Position numbers and translations under genes: made by a program. A stretch of DNA of 64,000 bases from Pseudomonas frederiksbergensis (GTDB lineage: Bacteria > Pseudomonadota > Gammaproteobacteria > Pseudomonadales > Pseudomonadaceae): NCBI RefSeq assembly GCF_003732705.1, contig NZ_MOBR01000009.1, positions 562,401 through 626,400 on the forward strand, in the 5' to 3' direction. This document shows positions 13,801-18,040 of the stretch, one piece after another. The notes under the pieces are model-generated. The model ran no database searches and was not told the origin of the DNA. It saw only the letters and a program-made list of their open reading frames with translations. Every line of letters starts with the position of its first letter. Position 1 is the stretch's first letter.

Positions 13801-14610
13801 GCGCACGAAATACACATACAGCGCGGCCAGCAGCACGTGGAAACGCGAGACCTGATGCACCTGCGCGAGTGCGTCGAGGCGGTCGTTCAACGAATGCGCA
13901 TAACGCTGAGTGACTACGCGGCTCGGCGCCCCGCGATCCGGGTACTGGTCGCGGTAACGGGCGACGAACAACGGCTCCGGCACATCGCGGTATTTTTCCA
14001 GCCAGTACGCCTGGTCACGGGCGAAACGCGGCGAGTCGCGATAACGCGCATCGTCGTGGACGAATTCCACATAGGACGGCGCCGACAGGTCAGGCTGCTC
14101 GTTTTTGTCCAGAGCGGTGTACAGCTCACCCACCGAATCGAACATCAGGCTGATGCCCCAGCCATCCTGGATCAGGTGGTGAACGTGGGCGACAAAGTAA
14201 AACGACGTTTCACTGAGCTTGGCCAGATGGAAACGGAACAGCTGACGGCCATCCAGAGGAAACGCGATCTCGATCTGTTGCTGCATCCAGGCTTGCACCG
14301 CCGCCTCGGGATCGGCGCTATCAGAGAAATCCTGCAGTTCAACCCGCGCCACCATCGCGGCGGCCAGCGCCTGCATCGGCGCGCCCTCTTCGCCTACGTG
14401 GGGCAGCAGCACGGTACGCAAGGCATCGTGCTTTTGAACCAGCAACTCGATCGCGCACTGGAAGCGCTCAGGCTCGATGCGGCCCTTGATCTGGATGTAG
14501 CCACCAATGGTGTACAAGGGCGAATCGCCCTGGGTCATCTGGTCCAGCCAGATATCGCGCTGCGCGGCGGTCAGCGGGTAGGTTTCGGACAGATCGAGAC
14601 GTTGATTCAT
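1..14610 (-). CDS. Peptin-type lipopeptide NRPS, N-terminal part (runs off left edge)
   Basis: Multimodular NRPS read on the minus strand from ATG at 14610; 4870 residues are visible and the frame stays open to base 1. Domain order is C-A-T, three E/C-A-T modules, then E/C plus the front of a fifth A domain. The first C domain has HHLIQDG (about residues 143-149) and, being at the protein N-terminus, should acylate the first amino acid. Specificity residues read as Thr (DFWNIGMVHK), Pro (DVQLIAHVTK) and twice DLYNNALTYK (Ala-like). Later C domains carry HH(L/I)xxxxGD, the mark of dual epimerization/condensation domains, so residues 1-4 may be epimerized. Acyl-Thr/Dhb-Pro-Ala-Ala fits the start of corpeptin/thanapeptin-like peptins; that assignment is inference. 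An SD-like GGAG lies 8 nt before the start. The syrD-like and syrP-like genes are upstream on the same strand. The long plus-strand ORFs here all lie antisense in one constant phase, which supports an unbroken reading frame. Confidence 0.93.
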   Translation of the reverse strand, partial: MNQRLDLSETYPLTAAQRDIWLDQMTQGDSPLYTIGGYIQIKGRIEPERFQCAIELLVQKHDALRTVLLPHVGEEGAPMQALAAAMVARVELQDFSDSADPEAAVQAWMQQQIEIAFPLDGRQLFRFHLAKLSETSFYFVAHVHHLIQDGWGISLMFDSVGELYTALDKNEQPDLSAPSYVEFVHDDARYRDSPRFARDQAYWLEKYRDVPEPLFVARYRDQYPDRGAPSRVVTQRYAHSLNDRLDALAQVHQVSRFHVLLAALYVYFVRTPQRDELVIGLPILNRSNANFRNTLGLFTQVSAVRLQFSDELSFGELAREIARTLKQDYRHQRYPLSDMNRSLGLRRDDRAQLFDLSFSYEQVDHQFMYGQAPASVVKSSSNHEQTPLTIHIRTSPHDETAWMHFTYNEAYFKQADVEAMVERFMHVLEQGLADDALPVRGFRLPTPAEALTLQDWNATETAHEQEQTIHGLFEARALAQPDAVAVVYEDQQLTYRQLNARANQVAHQLLALGIRPDDRVAICVERGLEMIVGLLGILKSGAGYVPLDPAYPLERLTFMLDDSAPVALLTQTGLRELLPALDVPVLLLDQLEASDSQHNPDVNVLAQHLAYVIYTSGSTGLPKGVMVEHRNVARLFSATAPWFHFGLQDVWALFHSFAFDFSVWEIWGALTHGGRLLVVPQLVSRSPDDCYALLCEAGVTVLNQTPSAFRQLIAAQGDSPLTHNLRQVIFGGEALETGILKPWYAREANAATQLVNMYGITETTVHVTYRPLNAADAQSVGVSPIGKRIPDLRLYLLDAHGQTVPVGVEGELFVGGAGVARGYLNRPELNATRFLDDPFTDAPHARMYRTGDLGRWLADGNLEYLGRNDDQVKIRGFRIELGEIEAKLAACDQVREAVVIAREDEPGDKRLVAYVIAKDGEQLSATELRTQLLGSLAEYMVPSAFVTLAAFPLTANGKLDRKALPAPDSAAYASRDYEAPEGAVEITLAALWVDLLGVERVGRHDRFFELGGHSLLAVKLIERMRQVNLSADVRVLFGQPTLATLAAAAGANSAIVVPANGIAPDCARITPDMLPLATLRQDEIDRIVAAVPGGVANVQDIYGLVSLQEGILYHHLATEVGDPYLLQATLRMGSREQLDTFVQSLQSVIDRHDILRTSVAWEGLDEPVQVVWREARLGAFEVTLDPALGDIAEQLQSRFDPRHTRFDLRQAPLMRIHFAEDVAGAGWVAILLFHHLIDDATSLALLGQEIEAFSEGRSAQLPVSVPYRNYVAQVRLGASQAQQEAFFSEMLGDVDEPTLPFGLQDVQGDGSGMEEASLALEAELGQRLRAQARRLGVSSASLHHLAWGQVVGRLAGRQDVVFGTVLMGRLHSGEDAERALGMFINTLPLRVDAGDQGVLAALKTTHARLAALMGHEHAPLSLAQRCSGVAAPAPLFSALMNYRHAAVGAQAPQDAGNARIWAGVTLLGGEERTNFPLSLSVDDLGQSFGLTVQAVAGIGAQRVCGYMHTVLEALVDALDLDTNTPLHHLGWLPDVERRQVLEAFNAFDADYPSGLIHKLFEAHAAEQPDAIAVTYEDQRLSYGELNQRANQIAHRLIELGIGADDRVAICVDRSLEMIAGLIGILKAGAAYVPLDPAYPAERLTYMLDDSAPKVLLTQRSLQERFPQLSVPVLLLDAEANLSHQPHSNPDVRELAPQHLAYVIYTSGSTGQPKGVAMAHGPLVNLMQWQIAQSVPARTLQFAALGFDVAFQEVFSTLCAGAELSLIHADTRLNFHALFQHIGQQRIERLYLPCVALQALAESVISDGATGPLACALRDVITAGEQLRITPQIRAFFERLPGCRLHNHYGPTESHVTTALTLPDDVATWPNLPAIGYPVANTRIYLLDEHLQPVPVGVAGEIHIGGACVARGYLNRPEMTAERFIRDPFNADGRLYKTGDLGRYQADGCIDYLGRNDDQIKIRGFRVELGEIESRLGQHPGIRSAAVLAREDSPGDKRLVAYFIAQSTDTAPDADALRAHLQALLPDYMIPAAYVLLDKLPLSPNGKLDRRALPAPDAQAFASREYEAPIGHLETTLASLWAEVLGVAQVGRHDHFFELGGHSLLAVKLIERMRQAGLSADVRVLFGQPTLAALAAAVGGNTEVVVPANGIPLDCAQITPAMLTLVTVSQETIDQVVEKIPGGVGNVQDIYPLAPLQEGILYHHISAEQGDPYLLQASFAMTSRAQLDGFVQALQAMIERHDILRTAMVWEGLDEPLQVVLRQAHLNVEEIAVDPALGDVAKQLGQRFDPAHTRLDLGNAPLMHLACAWDAGHQRWVAILLFHHIALDHTALDVMHDEMLAYQRGEAERLQAATPYRNYVAQALLGVSREQHERFFRDMLGDVDEPTLPFGLHEVQGDGRGIQEVKLNLDPLLSQRLRTQARLLGVSAASLHHLAWARVLGRVSGRDDVVFGTVLLGRMQGGVGADRALGMFINTLPLRVKVGGQDVRSGVKATHARLTALLGHEHASLALAQRCSGVPASLPLFSALLNYRHSAHQDNDGVELWGGTEVLGVMERTNYPCMLSVDDQGEGFLLSVQTAGAVDAWRVGAYMQTALASLVDALEFAPELALNQLDILSADERRQVLQGFNATDAVYPLEQTVHGLFEAQVERTPDAVAVVYGLERLSYRELNERANRLAHYLRGQGVRPDSRVAICVDRSAEMVVGLLAILKAGGGYVPLDPTYPLHRIAYMLQDSAPAVVLAQAATLGLLSEASMPVIDLDSGIWQDESVSNPVIEGLTSAHLAYVIYTSGSTGLPKGVMIEHRNTVNFLTWAHRSFDRETLAKTLFSTSLNFDLAVYECFAPLTSGGSIDVVTNVLELRDDITLINTVPSALKALLESGGLSTNVRTVNVAGEALKRSLVESLFEQTQVQRLCNLYGPSETTTYSSWVSMDREDGFAAHIGKPVANTRFYLLDEHQQPVPLGVPGEIYIGGAGVARGYLNREDLTAERFLTDPFSANGRMYRTGDLGRYLPDGNIEYLGRNDDQVKIRGFRIELGEIETKLAQHADIQETAVLAREDVPGEKRLVAYYTAPAALDIDALRRHLQTQLPDYMVPAAYVHLDQLPLTPNGKLDRKALPAPDLDAVITRGYEAPLGETEITLARIWAQVLNVEQVGRHDHFFELGGHSLLAVSLMERMRQAGLSADVRVLFSQPTLVALAAAVGSGNEINVPANLIPPNCEHITPAMLPLVTLTQATIERIVATVPGGASNVQDIYPLAPLQEGILYHHLAAEQGDPYVLQAQFGFDSRARLDDFTQALQGVIDRHDILRTSMAWEGLDEPVQVVWRQAQLSVEEVTFEAAEGDIADQLRERFDSRHHRLDIRQAPLMCIRFAQDDKRWVATLLFHHTALDHTALEVVRHEMQAHLLGQSGQLGAAVPYRNYVAQARLGVSREDHEAFFRDMLGDIDEPTLPFGLQDVQGDGRDIEQAKQAVDPALSRRLRAQARQLGVSAASLVHLAWAQVLGRVSGREEVVFGTVLMGRMQGGEGAERALGMFINTLPLRVSTGAQGARAAVKATHARLTGLLGHEHASLALAQRCSGVVAPTPLFSALLNFRHSGAEPTALGASSAWNGIEALGGEERTNYPLTLSVDDLGQGFSLTVQAATGVGAQRVGAYMQAALASLVEALESAPETSLFDLAILPVAERLKLLVEFNATEALYPLEQTVHGLFEAQVERTPDAVAVVHGEQRLSYREVNERANQLAHYLRGQGVRPDSRVAICVERSADMVVGLLAILKAGGGYVPLDPTYPLDRIAYMLQDSAPAVVLAQAATLGLLSEATMPVIDLDSGLWQDESVSNPVIDGLTSAHLAYVIYTSGSTGLPKGVMIEHRNTVNFLTWAHRSFDDATLAKTLFSTSLNFDLAVYECFAPLTSGGSITVVKNVLEPQPDITLINTVPSALKALLESGGVSKNVHTVNVAGEALKRSLVENLFEQTSVQRLCNLYGPSETTTYSSWVSMDREDGFAAHIGKPVANTQFYLLDDHGQPVPQGVPGEIYIGGAGVARGYLNRDDLTAERFLNDPFSTNGRMYRTGDLGRYLPDGNIEYLGRNDDQVKIRGFRIELGEIEAKLARHADIQETAVLAREDIPGEKRLVAYYTAPATLDIDALRRHLQTQLPDYMVPAAYVHLDTLPLTPNGKLDRKALPAPDLDAVITRGYEAPIGETETTLAQIWSDVLNVERIGRHDHFFELGGHSLLAVSLIERMRQAGLSTDVRALFSQPTLAALAAAVGSGNEVIVPANLIPPNCEHITPAMLPLVTLTQATIERIVATVPGGVRNVQDIYPLAPLQEGILYHHISSEQGDPYVLQTQFAFATRAWLDDFAQALQQVINRHDILRTSMLWEGLDQPLQVVWREAQLIQEEIEALGGDVAAQLLERFDPRHHRLDITRAPMLRLVYSHDVAGDRWLAILLFHHMALDHTAMEVVQHEMQAFLLGETQPLGAAMPYRNYVAQARLGVSLEEHEGFFREMLGDVDEPTLPFGLQDVQGAGQGIEEATLALETRLSQRLRRQARLLGVSAASLVHLAWAQVLGRVSGRDDVVFGTVLMGRMQGGEGADRALGMFINTLPLRVNVGVQDTRAGVKATHARLTGLLGHEHASLALAQRCSGVVAPLPLFSALLNYRHSGVAQSASAEAIRAWEGIEVLGGEERTNYPLMLSVDDLGDGFSLTAQASLGVSPQRVCAYMRTALESLAAALEQTAPVPLHRLSILPQDERAKLLVDFNATEALYPLDQTVHGLFEAQVERTPDAVAVVHGEQRLSYREVNERANRLAHYLRGQGVRPDSRVAICVERSADMVVGLLAILKAGGGYVPLDPTYPLDRIAYMLQDSAPAVVLAQS
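181..6820 (-). repeat. Long direct repeats with ~3.19-kb period inside the peptin NRPS
   Basis: The A-domain fronts of modules 5, 4 and 3 share long near-identical stretches. For example, the segment starting at 11 recurs at 3203 and again at 6392, offsets 3192 and 3189. Between modules 3 and 4 the similarity continues through the whole A domain, including the specificity loops. The pattern fits duplication of a complete module unit. Confidence 0.8.
1825..5014 (-). other. Peptin NRPS module 4: E/C - A(Ala-like) - T
   Basis: The E/C domain has HHLAAEQGD and HHTALDH. The A domain gives the same DLYNNALTYK code as module 3 with almost identical surrounding sequence. The T domain has LGGHS near 1925-1950. 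Confidence 0.72.
5015..8199 (-). other. Peptin NRPS module 3: E/C - A(Ala-like) - T
   Basis: The E/C domain has HHISAEQGD (about 7987-8015) and HHIALDH. The A domain reads DLYNNALTYK, close to the DLFNNALTYK signature I associate with Ala in Pseudomonas lipopeptide synthetases; Ala is my preferred but not certain call. The T domain has LGGHS near 5112-5140. The A-T part is nearly the same as in module 4. Confidence 0.72.
8200..11470 (-). other. Peptin NRPS module 2: E/C - A(Pro) - T
   Basis: The E/C domain has HHLATEVGD near 11251-11278; its second His motif is HHLIDDA rather than HHxxxDG. The A domain reads DVQLIAHVTK from FDVAFQEVF, LYLPCVAL, ITAGEQL and HYGPTESHV. This is nearly the gramicidin/tyrocidine Pro code DVQLIAHVVK. 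The T domain has LGGHS near 8300-8335. Confidence 0.82.
11471..14610 (-). other. Peptin NRPS module 1: acylating C - A(Thr) - T
   Basis: The C domain covers about 14610-13260. The A domain (about 13225-11720) has YTSGSTGLPKG and, within [24 protein letters not shown] and NMYGITETTVH, gives DFWNIGMVHK, the Thr code. The T domain has LGGHS with its phosphopantetheine serine near 11570. Thr here is expected to end as Dhb in peptins; no dehydrating activity can be read from the sequence itself. Confidence 0.85.
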
Positions 14611-14699
14611 GCTCCGCACTCCATTGCACGCACAGCTTCAGCCAAGGAAAAATCTGTCGCGACAATGTCGCCCAACGCACGAGCAGCGATGAATTTCAT
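14607..14699 (-). CDS. 30-codon leader ORF overlapping the peptin NRPS start
   Basis: ATG at 14699 opens a 30-codon frame whose TGA overlaps the NRPS ATG as ATGA (14610-14607). A strong Shine-Dalgarno run (AGAAGGAAC) lies a few bases before its ATG, and the NRPS's own GGAG lies inside the small ORF. The peptide starts MKFIAARALG and is otherwise unremarkable, with a single Cys near its C-terminus. The layout suggests translational coupling: ribosomes finishing the leader could feed straight into the synthetase. I do not recognise a family. It could be a real microprotein or only a coupling device; start and overlap are seen directly, function is inference. Confidence 0.5.
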   Translation of the reverse strand: MKFIAARALGDIVATDFSLAEAVRAMECGA

Positions 14700-14718
14700 A
14701 AGTTCCTTCTCGAAAATT

Positions 14719-14738
14719 TGTCCGTGCCGCCCGGAACA
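14719..14738 (-). promoter_or_regulatory. syr-syp-box-like dyad upstream of peptin NRPS
   Basis: The plus strand reads TGTCCGTGCCGCCCGGAACA, close to the remembered syr-syp box TGtCccg-N6-cggGaCA with its 7-6-7 spacing. It lies in the 135-bp gap between the syrD-like stop and the leader ORF. Such boxes bind LuxR-type activators (SalA/SyrF) in P. syringae; binding here is inference. Confidence 0.55.
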
Positions 14739-14833
14739 CAAAGCAACGGGCACGCTTGGAGTGGGTACGGAATCAGTGCGCCGAACCGGCCTGTGGTCAG
14801 GCTCGGGGGCGATGTCAGGAGATGTGGTGGGCG

Positions 14834-16570
14834 CTACGCCAGGGAGCTCAGGTTCTTGTCGCGGACCGTGCAGCTGGTATCGGAGACGATGTGCCCGTCG
14901 GCCAACTTGATGATGCGGTCGGCCAGTTGGAAATATTGGTCATCGTGGGTAATGATCAGCACCGTTTTGCCCCGCCGCTTGAGGTCGGGCAGCAGCTCTT
15001 CGTAGAAGAATTTCTTGAACGGCGGATCCTGGTCAGCGGCCCACTCATCCAGCACGTAGACCGGCCGGTCTTCCATGTAGGCGCACACCAGTGCCAGGCG
15101 TTTTTGCTGACCGTAGGACAGCTCCTTGGTGGTCGAATAACCGAGCCCGTCGATCTTGATTTTGTCGGCCAGGCCCAGGGTTTCCAGGTACTTCTGGGCC
15201 AGTGCGGGACTGCCCTCTTCTTCGTCCGGTCCGATCAGCCGATTGAACAGGTGGAAGTCGGAGAACACTGCAGAGAACAGATCGCGGAAATCACTGCGGC
15301 TGTCATCGGTGATGGCCGTGCCGTCGAGCAAGACTTCGCCGCTTTGCGGGATATACAGACCGCAGATCACCTTGGCCAGGGTGCTTTTGCCGCAACCATT
15401 GCCGCCAACGATGTAGATCAACTCGCCGGACTGGATGCTCAAATCGATAGGCCCCAGACCGAAGCCGGTCCCGGTGAGTTTGTCCTGGTAATGCATTTCC
15501 ACGTCTTTGAGTTCGATGCTGTCCCAATATTTTTTGTGCTCCAGCAACAGCGGGGTGGCGACTTCCGGTTCAACCGGCTCAGGGTCCGGATGCGGGTCGT
15601 TGATCGAAAAGCCGAACTCGGCCAGACGCGTACAGGCGATGCGCCCGCCCGCCAGGACCGGCATGGCCCCGACCAGCAAGGACAGCGGCCCCATGATGTA
15701 CAGCACTGCAAGCACACTGGCGGTCATGACTTTCGGGTCGAGGGCCATGACCAATGGCGCGGCAAACAACAGGCAACCGATCAACAATGACAAGGTGAAC
15801 TGGCCGACGTTATCGGCGGCGGTGTACCACAGGCGCTCGATGAAGTTGTAGCGCGCCACGCGAGTGGAAGAGGCCTGAATCGCCGAGCGGGCAAACCAGC
15901 GACGACGGATGCCGTTGAGCTTCAGTTCCTTGAGACCGAACACCAGGGCGTGGGTGTATTCGTTGAACGACGTGAATTCATCGCGCACACGGCCGGAGTA
16001 GCGAATGCCACCCAGGAAAAAGAACATGTACAGCAACACGCCGACGACCATCAGCGACAGGGTCAAGGCGAACACCACCCACGACAGGTACGCCAGGTAG
16101 GCAATGCCGAACACAAACACGGTCGCTTCGATCAACACCGTGGGCATGACCACCAGTGTGGTGTTGAGTTGCGGGATGTCGTTGGTCAGCATGGTCAGCA
16201 CATTCGGCGGGCCGCGCCGGTCGACTTCTTCCAGGGGCGTGGCGAGAATCTTGCGGCACAGGGCGATGCGCAACCGAGTCATGATGCGCATGCTGGCGTA
16301 GGCCGGAAACAGCGCGGCGCCGTTGCGGAAAATCAGCGCGACCACGCTCAGGCCGACAAACCAGATCAGTGCATCGGTGCGCGAACCTTCTTCGTGAATG
16401 GCCTTGTTGATCACACTGACGACAGCGATGGACGCTATGCCGCTGATGATGCCGGTGATCAACGTGAAGAAGGTCAGCCAAGGATGACTGCGCCACAACA
16501 GACGCATGACCGAGCCCGGTTTCGGCTTTTTGTCTTTCTTTGGCTTCTTCTCTTTCTTCTCGCCTTTCAT
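14834..16570 (-). CDS. syrD: SyrD/PvdE-type cyclic peptide ABC exporter (fused TM and ATPase)
   Basis: A 578-residue ABC exporter half-transporter that should pump lipopeptide across the inner membrane. After a very Lys-rich, cytosolic N-terminus come about six hydrophobic segments (residues ~30-300). The nucleotide-binding domain follows, with Walker A GGNGCGKST near residues 385-395, signature LSYGQQKRL, and Walker B VLDEWAADQDP near 503-512. The DEWAADQDP form is typical of the SyrD/PvdE cyclic-peptide exporter family. Length fits SyrD (about 560-570 residues). The gene lies between the syrP-like gene (115 bp upstream) and the peptin synthetase (135 bp to the leader ORF) on one strand, so co-transcription is likely. 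SyrD is needed for export of both syringomycin and syringopeptin in P. syringae, so this single pump may serve both products here. The symbol is by homology. Confidence 0.9.
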   Translation of the reverse strand: MKGEKKEKKPKKDKKPKPGSVMRLLWRSHPWLTFFTLITGIISGIASIAVVSVINKAIHEEGSRTDALIWFVGLSVVALIFRNGAALFPAYASMRIMTRLRIALCRKILATPLEEVDRRGPPNVLTMLTNDIPQLNTTLVVMPTVLIEATVFVFGIAYLAYLSWVVFALTLSLMVVGVLLYMFFFLGGIRYSGRVRDEFTSFNEYTHALVFGLKELKLNGIRRRWFARSAIQASSTRVARYNFIERLWYTAADNVGQFTLSLLIGCLLFAAPLVMALDPKVMTASVLAVLYIMGPLSLLVGAMPVLAGGRIACTRLAEFGFSINDPHPDPEPVEPEVATPLLLEHKKYWDSIELKDVEMHYQDKLTGTGFGLGPIDLSIQSGELIYIVGGNGCGKSTLAKVICGLYIPQSGEVLLDGTAITDDSRSDFRDLFSAVFSDFHLFNRLIGPDEEEGSPALAQKYLETLGLADKIKIDGLGYSTTKELSYGQQKRLALVCAYMEDRPVYVLDEWAADQDPPFKKFFYEELLPDLKRRGKTVLIITHDDQYFQLADRIIKLADGHIVSDTSCTVRDKNLSSLA

Positions 16571-16684
16571 TGATCGCTATCCTCAAATGGGCTCACCGCA
16601 GGGCATCAAGTGTACGGATCGTGAGCGGATCGGCTGTCCCGGATTGCCGGTACAAAACCGTAATTGCCTCGCACCCTGGCGCGG

Positions 16685-17710
16685 TTATTTTTCCTGCCAG
16701 ACATCGTTTCTGGCGGTCATCTCGCCCATGGCCACCACGATCAGGCGTGGCTCTTCATAGGGATCGCGGGCGTGGGCGGTGAGCATGTTGTCGAGCATCA
16801 CCACATCGCCTTTCTGCCAGTCGAACCGCACCGCGCAGGTTTCATACGCCTCGCCGAGCAACGCCATCACGTCGTCTTCGATGGGCGTGCCGTCGCCATA
16901 ACTGACCATGCGCGGCAGTCGGTCTTCACCGAACATGTCGAGCAGGTCTTCGCGCATTTCCTCGCCCAGGCAGAACGGGTGATGCAGCTGCACCTGATTG
17001 AAGAACGCCGATTCGCCGGTCACCGGATGCTGGATCACCGCCGGGCAGCGGGTGCGAATCTGCAAGGTGTCGGCGTCGAGCCAGGCGCAGTCGGTGCCCT
17101 GTTCGCGGCAACGGGCTTCGACGATTGCCGGGTCATCGACACCGAAAAAGTTCTGCCAGCTCGGCTCGACACCCTTGGTGAACGTGCGGCTATAGGTGAG
17201 TGCCTTGCGCTCGAACGTCTCGACGATGTCGGCGGGCAGCAGGCGGATCATTTGGCGGATATCCACCAGCGGCGTCGCGCCGCCCACACGGGAAGGTTTT
17301 TCGCAGAAGAACCATTGCTTGCGCGGCCAGCTTTCGAGATGCGAGCTCTCGTTGTGGTAGAGGATCATTTCGCGCTCGGGGTAAGGCGTCGAACGATAGA
17401 CATTGCGCCCGCCTTCCTTCTTCGGCAGGTCGCCGTAGCTGCCGTGCAGACCGGGTGACAAGGCCTCGGCGAATGCTTCGAAGGACGACACGGTGTCGAG
17501 CCCGAAGCCGCGAAAAAGCACAGCGCCATGGCGACACAACAACGCCTCCACCGCCTCGCGCCGGGCCGAGGCCCACGCCGCGAAATCGAGGCCGGCGCTG
17601 ACCGGTTCGATCACCACCGGCAGGGTGAGTCCGGGGCTCAACATAGAAAGCCGGACTGATTCATCCAGACCGTTGTCAGCCCAACCAACAGCCGCAGTTT
17701 CAAGATTCAT
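16685..17710 (-). CDS. syrP: SyrP-like Fe(II)/2-oxoglutarate-dependent aspartyl beta-hydroxylase
   Basis: A 341-residue TauD/TfdA-fold oxygenase. The metal triad is visible as HNE (H119, E121) and H313 in the TAHARDP segment, with R322 in EEPRLIV positioned to bind 2-oxoglutarate. In syringomycin biosynthesis SyrP hydroxylates Asp while it is tethered to the eighth T domain of SyrE. The mycin synthetase in this window has an Asp-like module in that position, so the same job is likely. I placed the start at 17710 because GGAG lies 6 nt before it; the in-frame ATG at 17728 has no such site. The gene heads the minus-strand set with the exporter and the peptin synthetase, and is divergent from the syrB1-like gene across a shared 330-bp promoter region. 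The substrate is inferred from context. Confidence 0.85.
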   Translation of the reverse strand: MNLETAAVGWADNGLDESVRLSMLSPGLTLPVVIEPVSAGLDFAAWASARREAVEALLCRHGAVLFRGFGLDTVSSFEAFAEALSPGLHGSYGDLPKKEGGRNVYRSTPYPEREMILYHNESSHLESWPRKQWFFCEKPSRVGGATPLVDIRQMIRLLPADIVETFERKALTYSRTFTKGVEPSWQNFFGVDDPAIVEARCREQGTDCAWLDADTLQIRTRCPAVIQHPVTGESAFFNQVQLHHPFCLGEEMREDLLDMFGEDRLPRMVSYGDGTPIEDDVMALLGEAYETCAVRFDWQKGDVVMLDNMLTAHARDPYEEPRLIVVAMGEMTARNDVWQEK

Positions 17711-18040
17711 GCACAACTCCCAAGCCATATGGATCGATCGCGCAAGGATCAGAACATTGGCGGCAGGTCATGTCTGTAACCGCAAACAGGGACAGGCTCT
17801 GGTGTCATCCACCATCCCCTGTGGGAGTGGGGTTGGTGCCTTGCCACAGGTTGCTCATCGTTCGTTCCATCTGCGCTTGTCCCCATTTCCCGCGACAGAC
17901 ATCGGCTTTAACACGGTGCTGAAATACGGCAGCTGCGAATCGCGGTCGGTCCCTCGATACCCATCCGACGGGACCGTCGTATGGCCTCGCTCATCGAGGC
18001 CATCGCGATGCACCTTTCCCCATTCACTGGAGCGTTAGTC
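17711..18040. promoter_or_regulatory. Divergent promoter region between syrP-like and syrB1-like genes
   Basis: 330 bp without a convincing gene. It holds the syr-syp-box-like dyad at 17878-17897 and a second, looser dyad, TGTCTGT ... ACAGGGACA, at 17770-17793 whose spacing does not fit the box. The two outward-facing genes both act on the mycin, so one activator site could drive both directions. Confidence 0.6.
17878..17897 (+). promoter_or_regulatory. syr-syp-box-like dyad
   Basis: TGTCCCCATTTCCCGCGACA matches TGtCccg-N6-cggGaCA except for one base in each half. It lies 143 bp before the syrB1-like start. Confidence 0.65.

Noticed and set aside
643..14910. Several long plus-strand ORFs (for example 9940-12759, 939 codons, and 12787-14910)
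   Set aside because: They are antisense to the minus-strand NRPS, keep one constant phase opposite its codons, and their translations are His/Gln/Arg-rich nonsense without domains.
17770..17793. Second syr-syp box between the syrP-like and syrB1-like genes
   Set aside because: The dyad halves are present, but the total length is 24 rather than 20 bp, so it does not fit the box; noted only as a loose dyad.
17493..18038. 181-codon plus-strand ORF across the syrP start and the divergent promoter
   Set aside because: Overlaps the coding part of the syrP-like gene on the other strand and the syr-syp-box-like site; no ribosome-binding site or domain.
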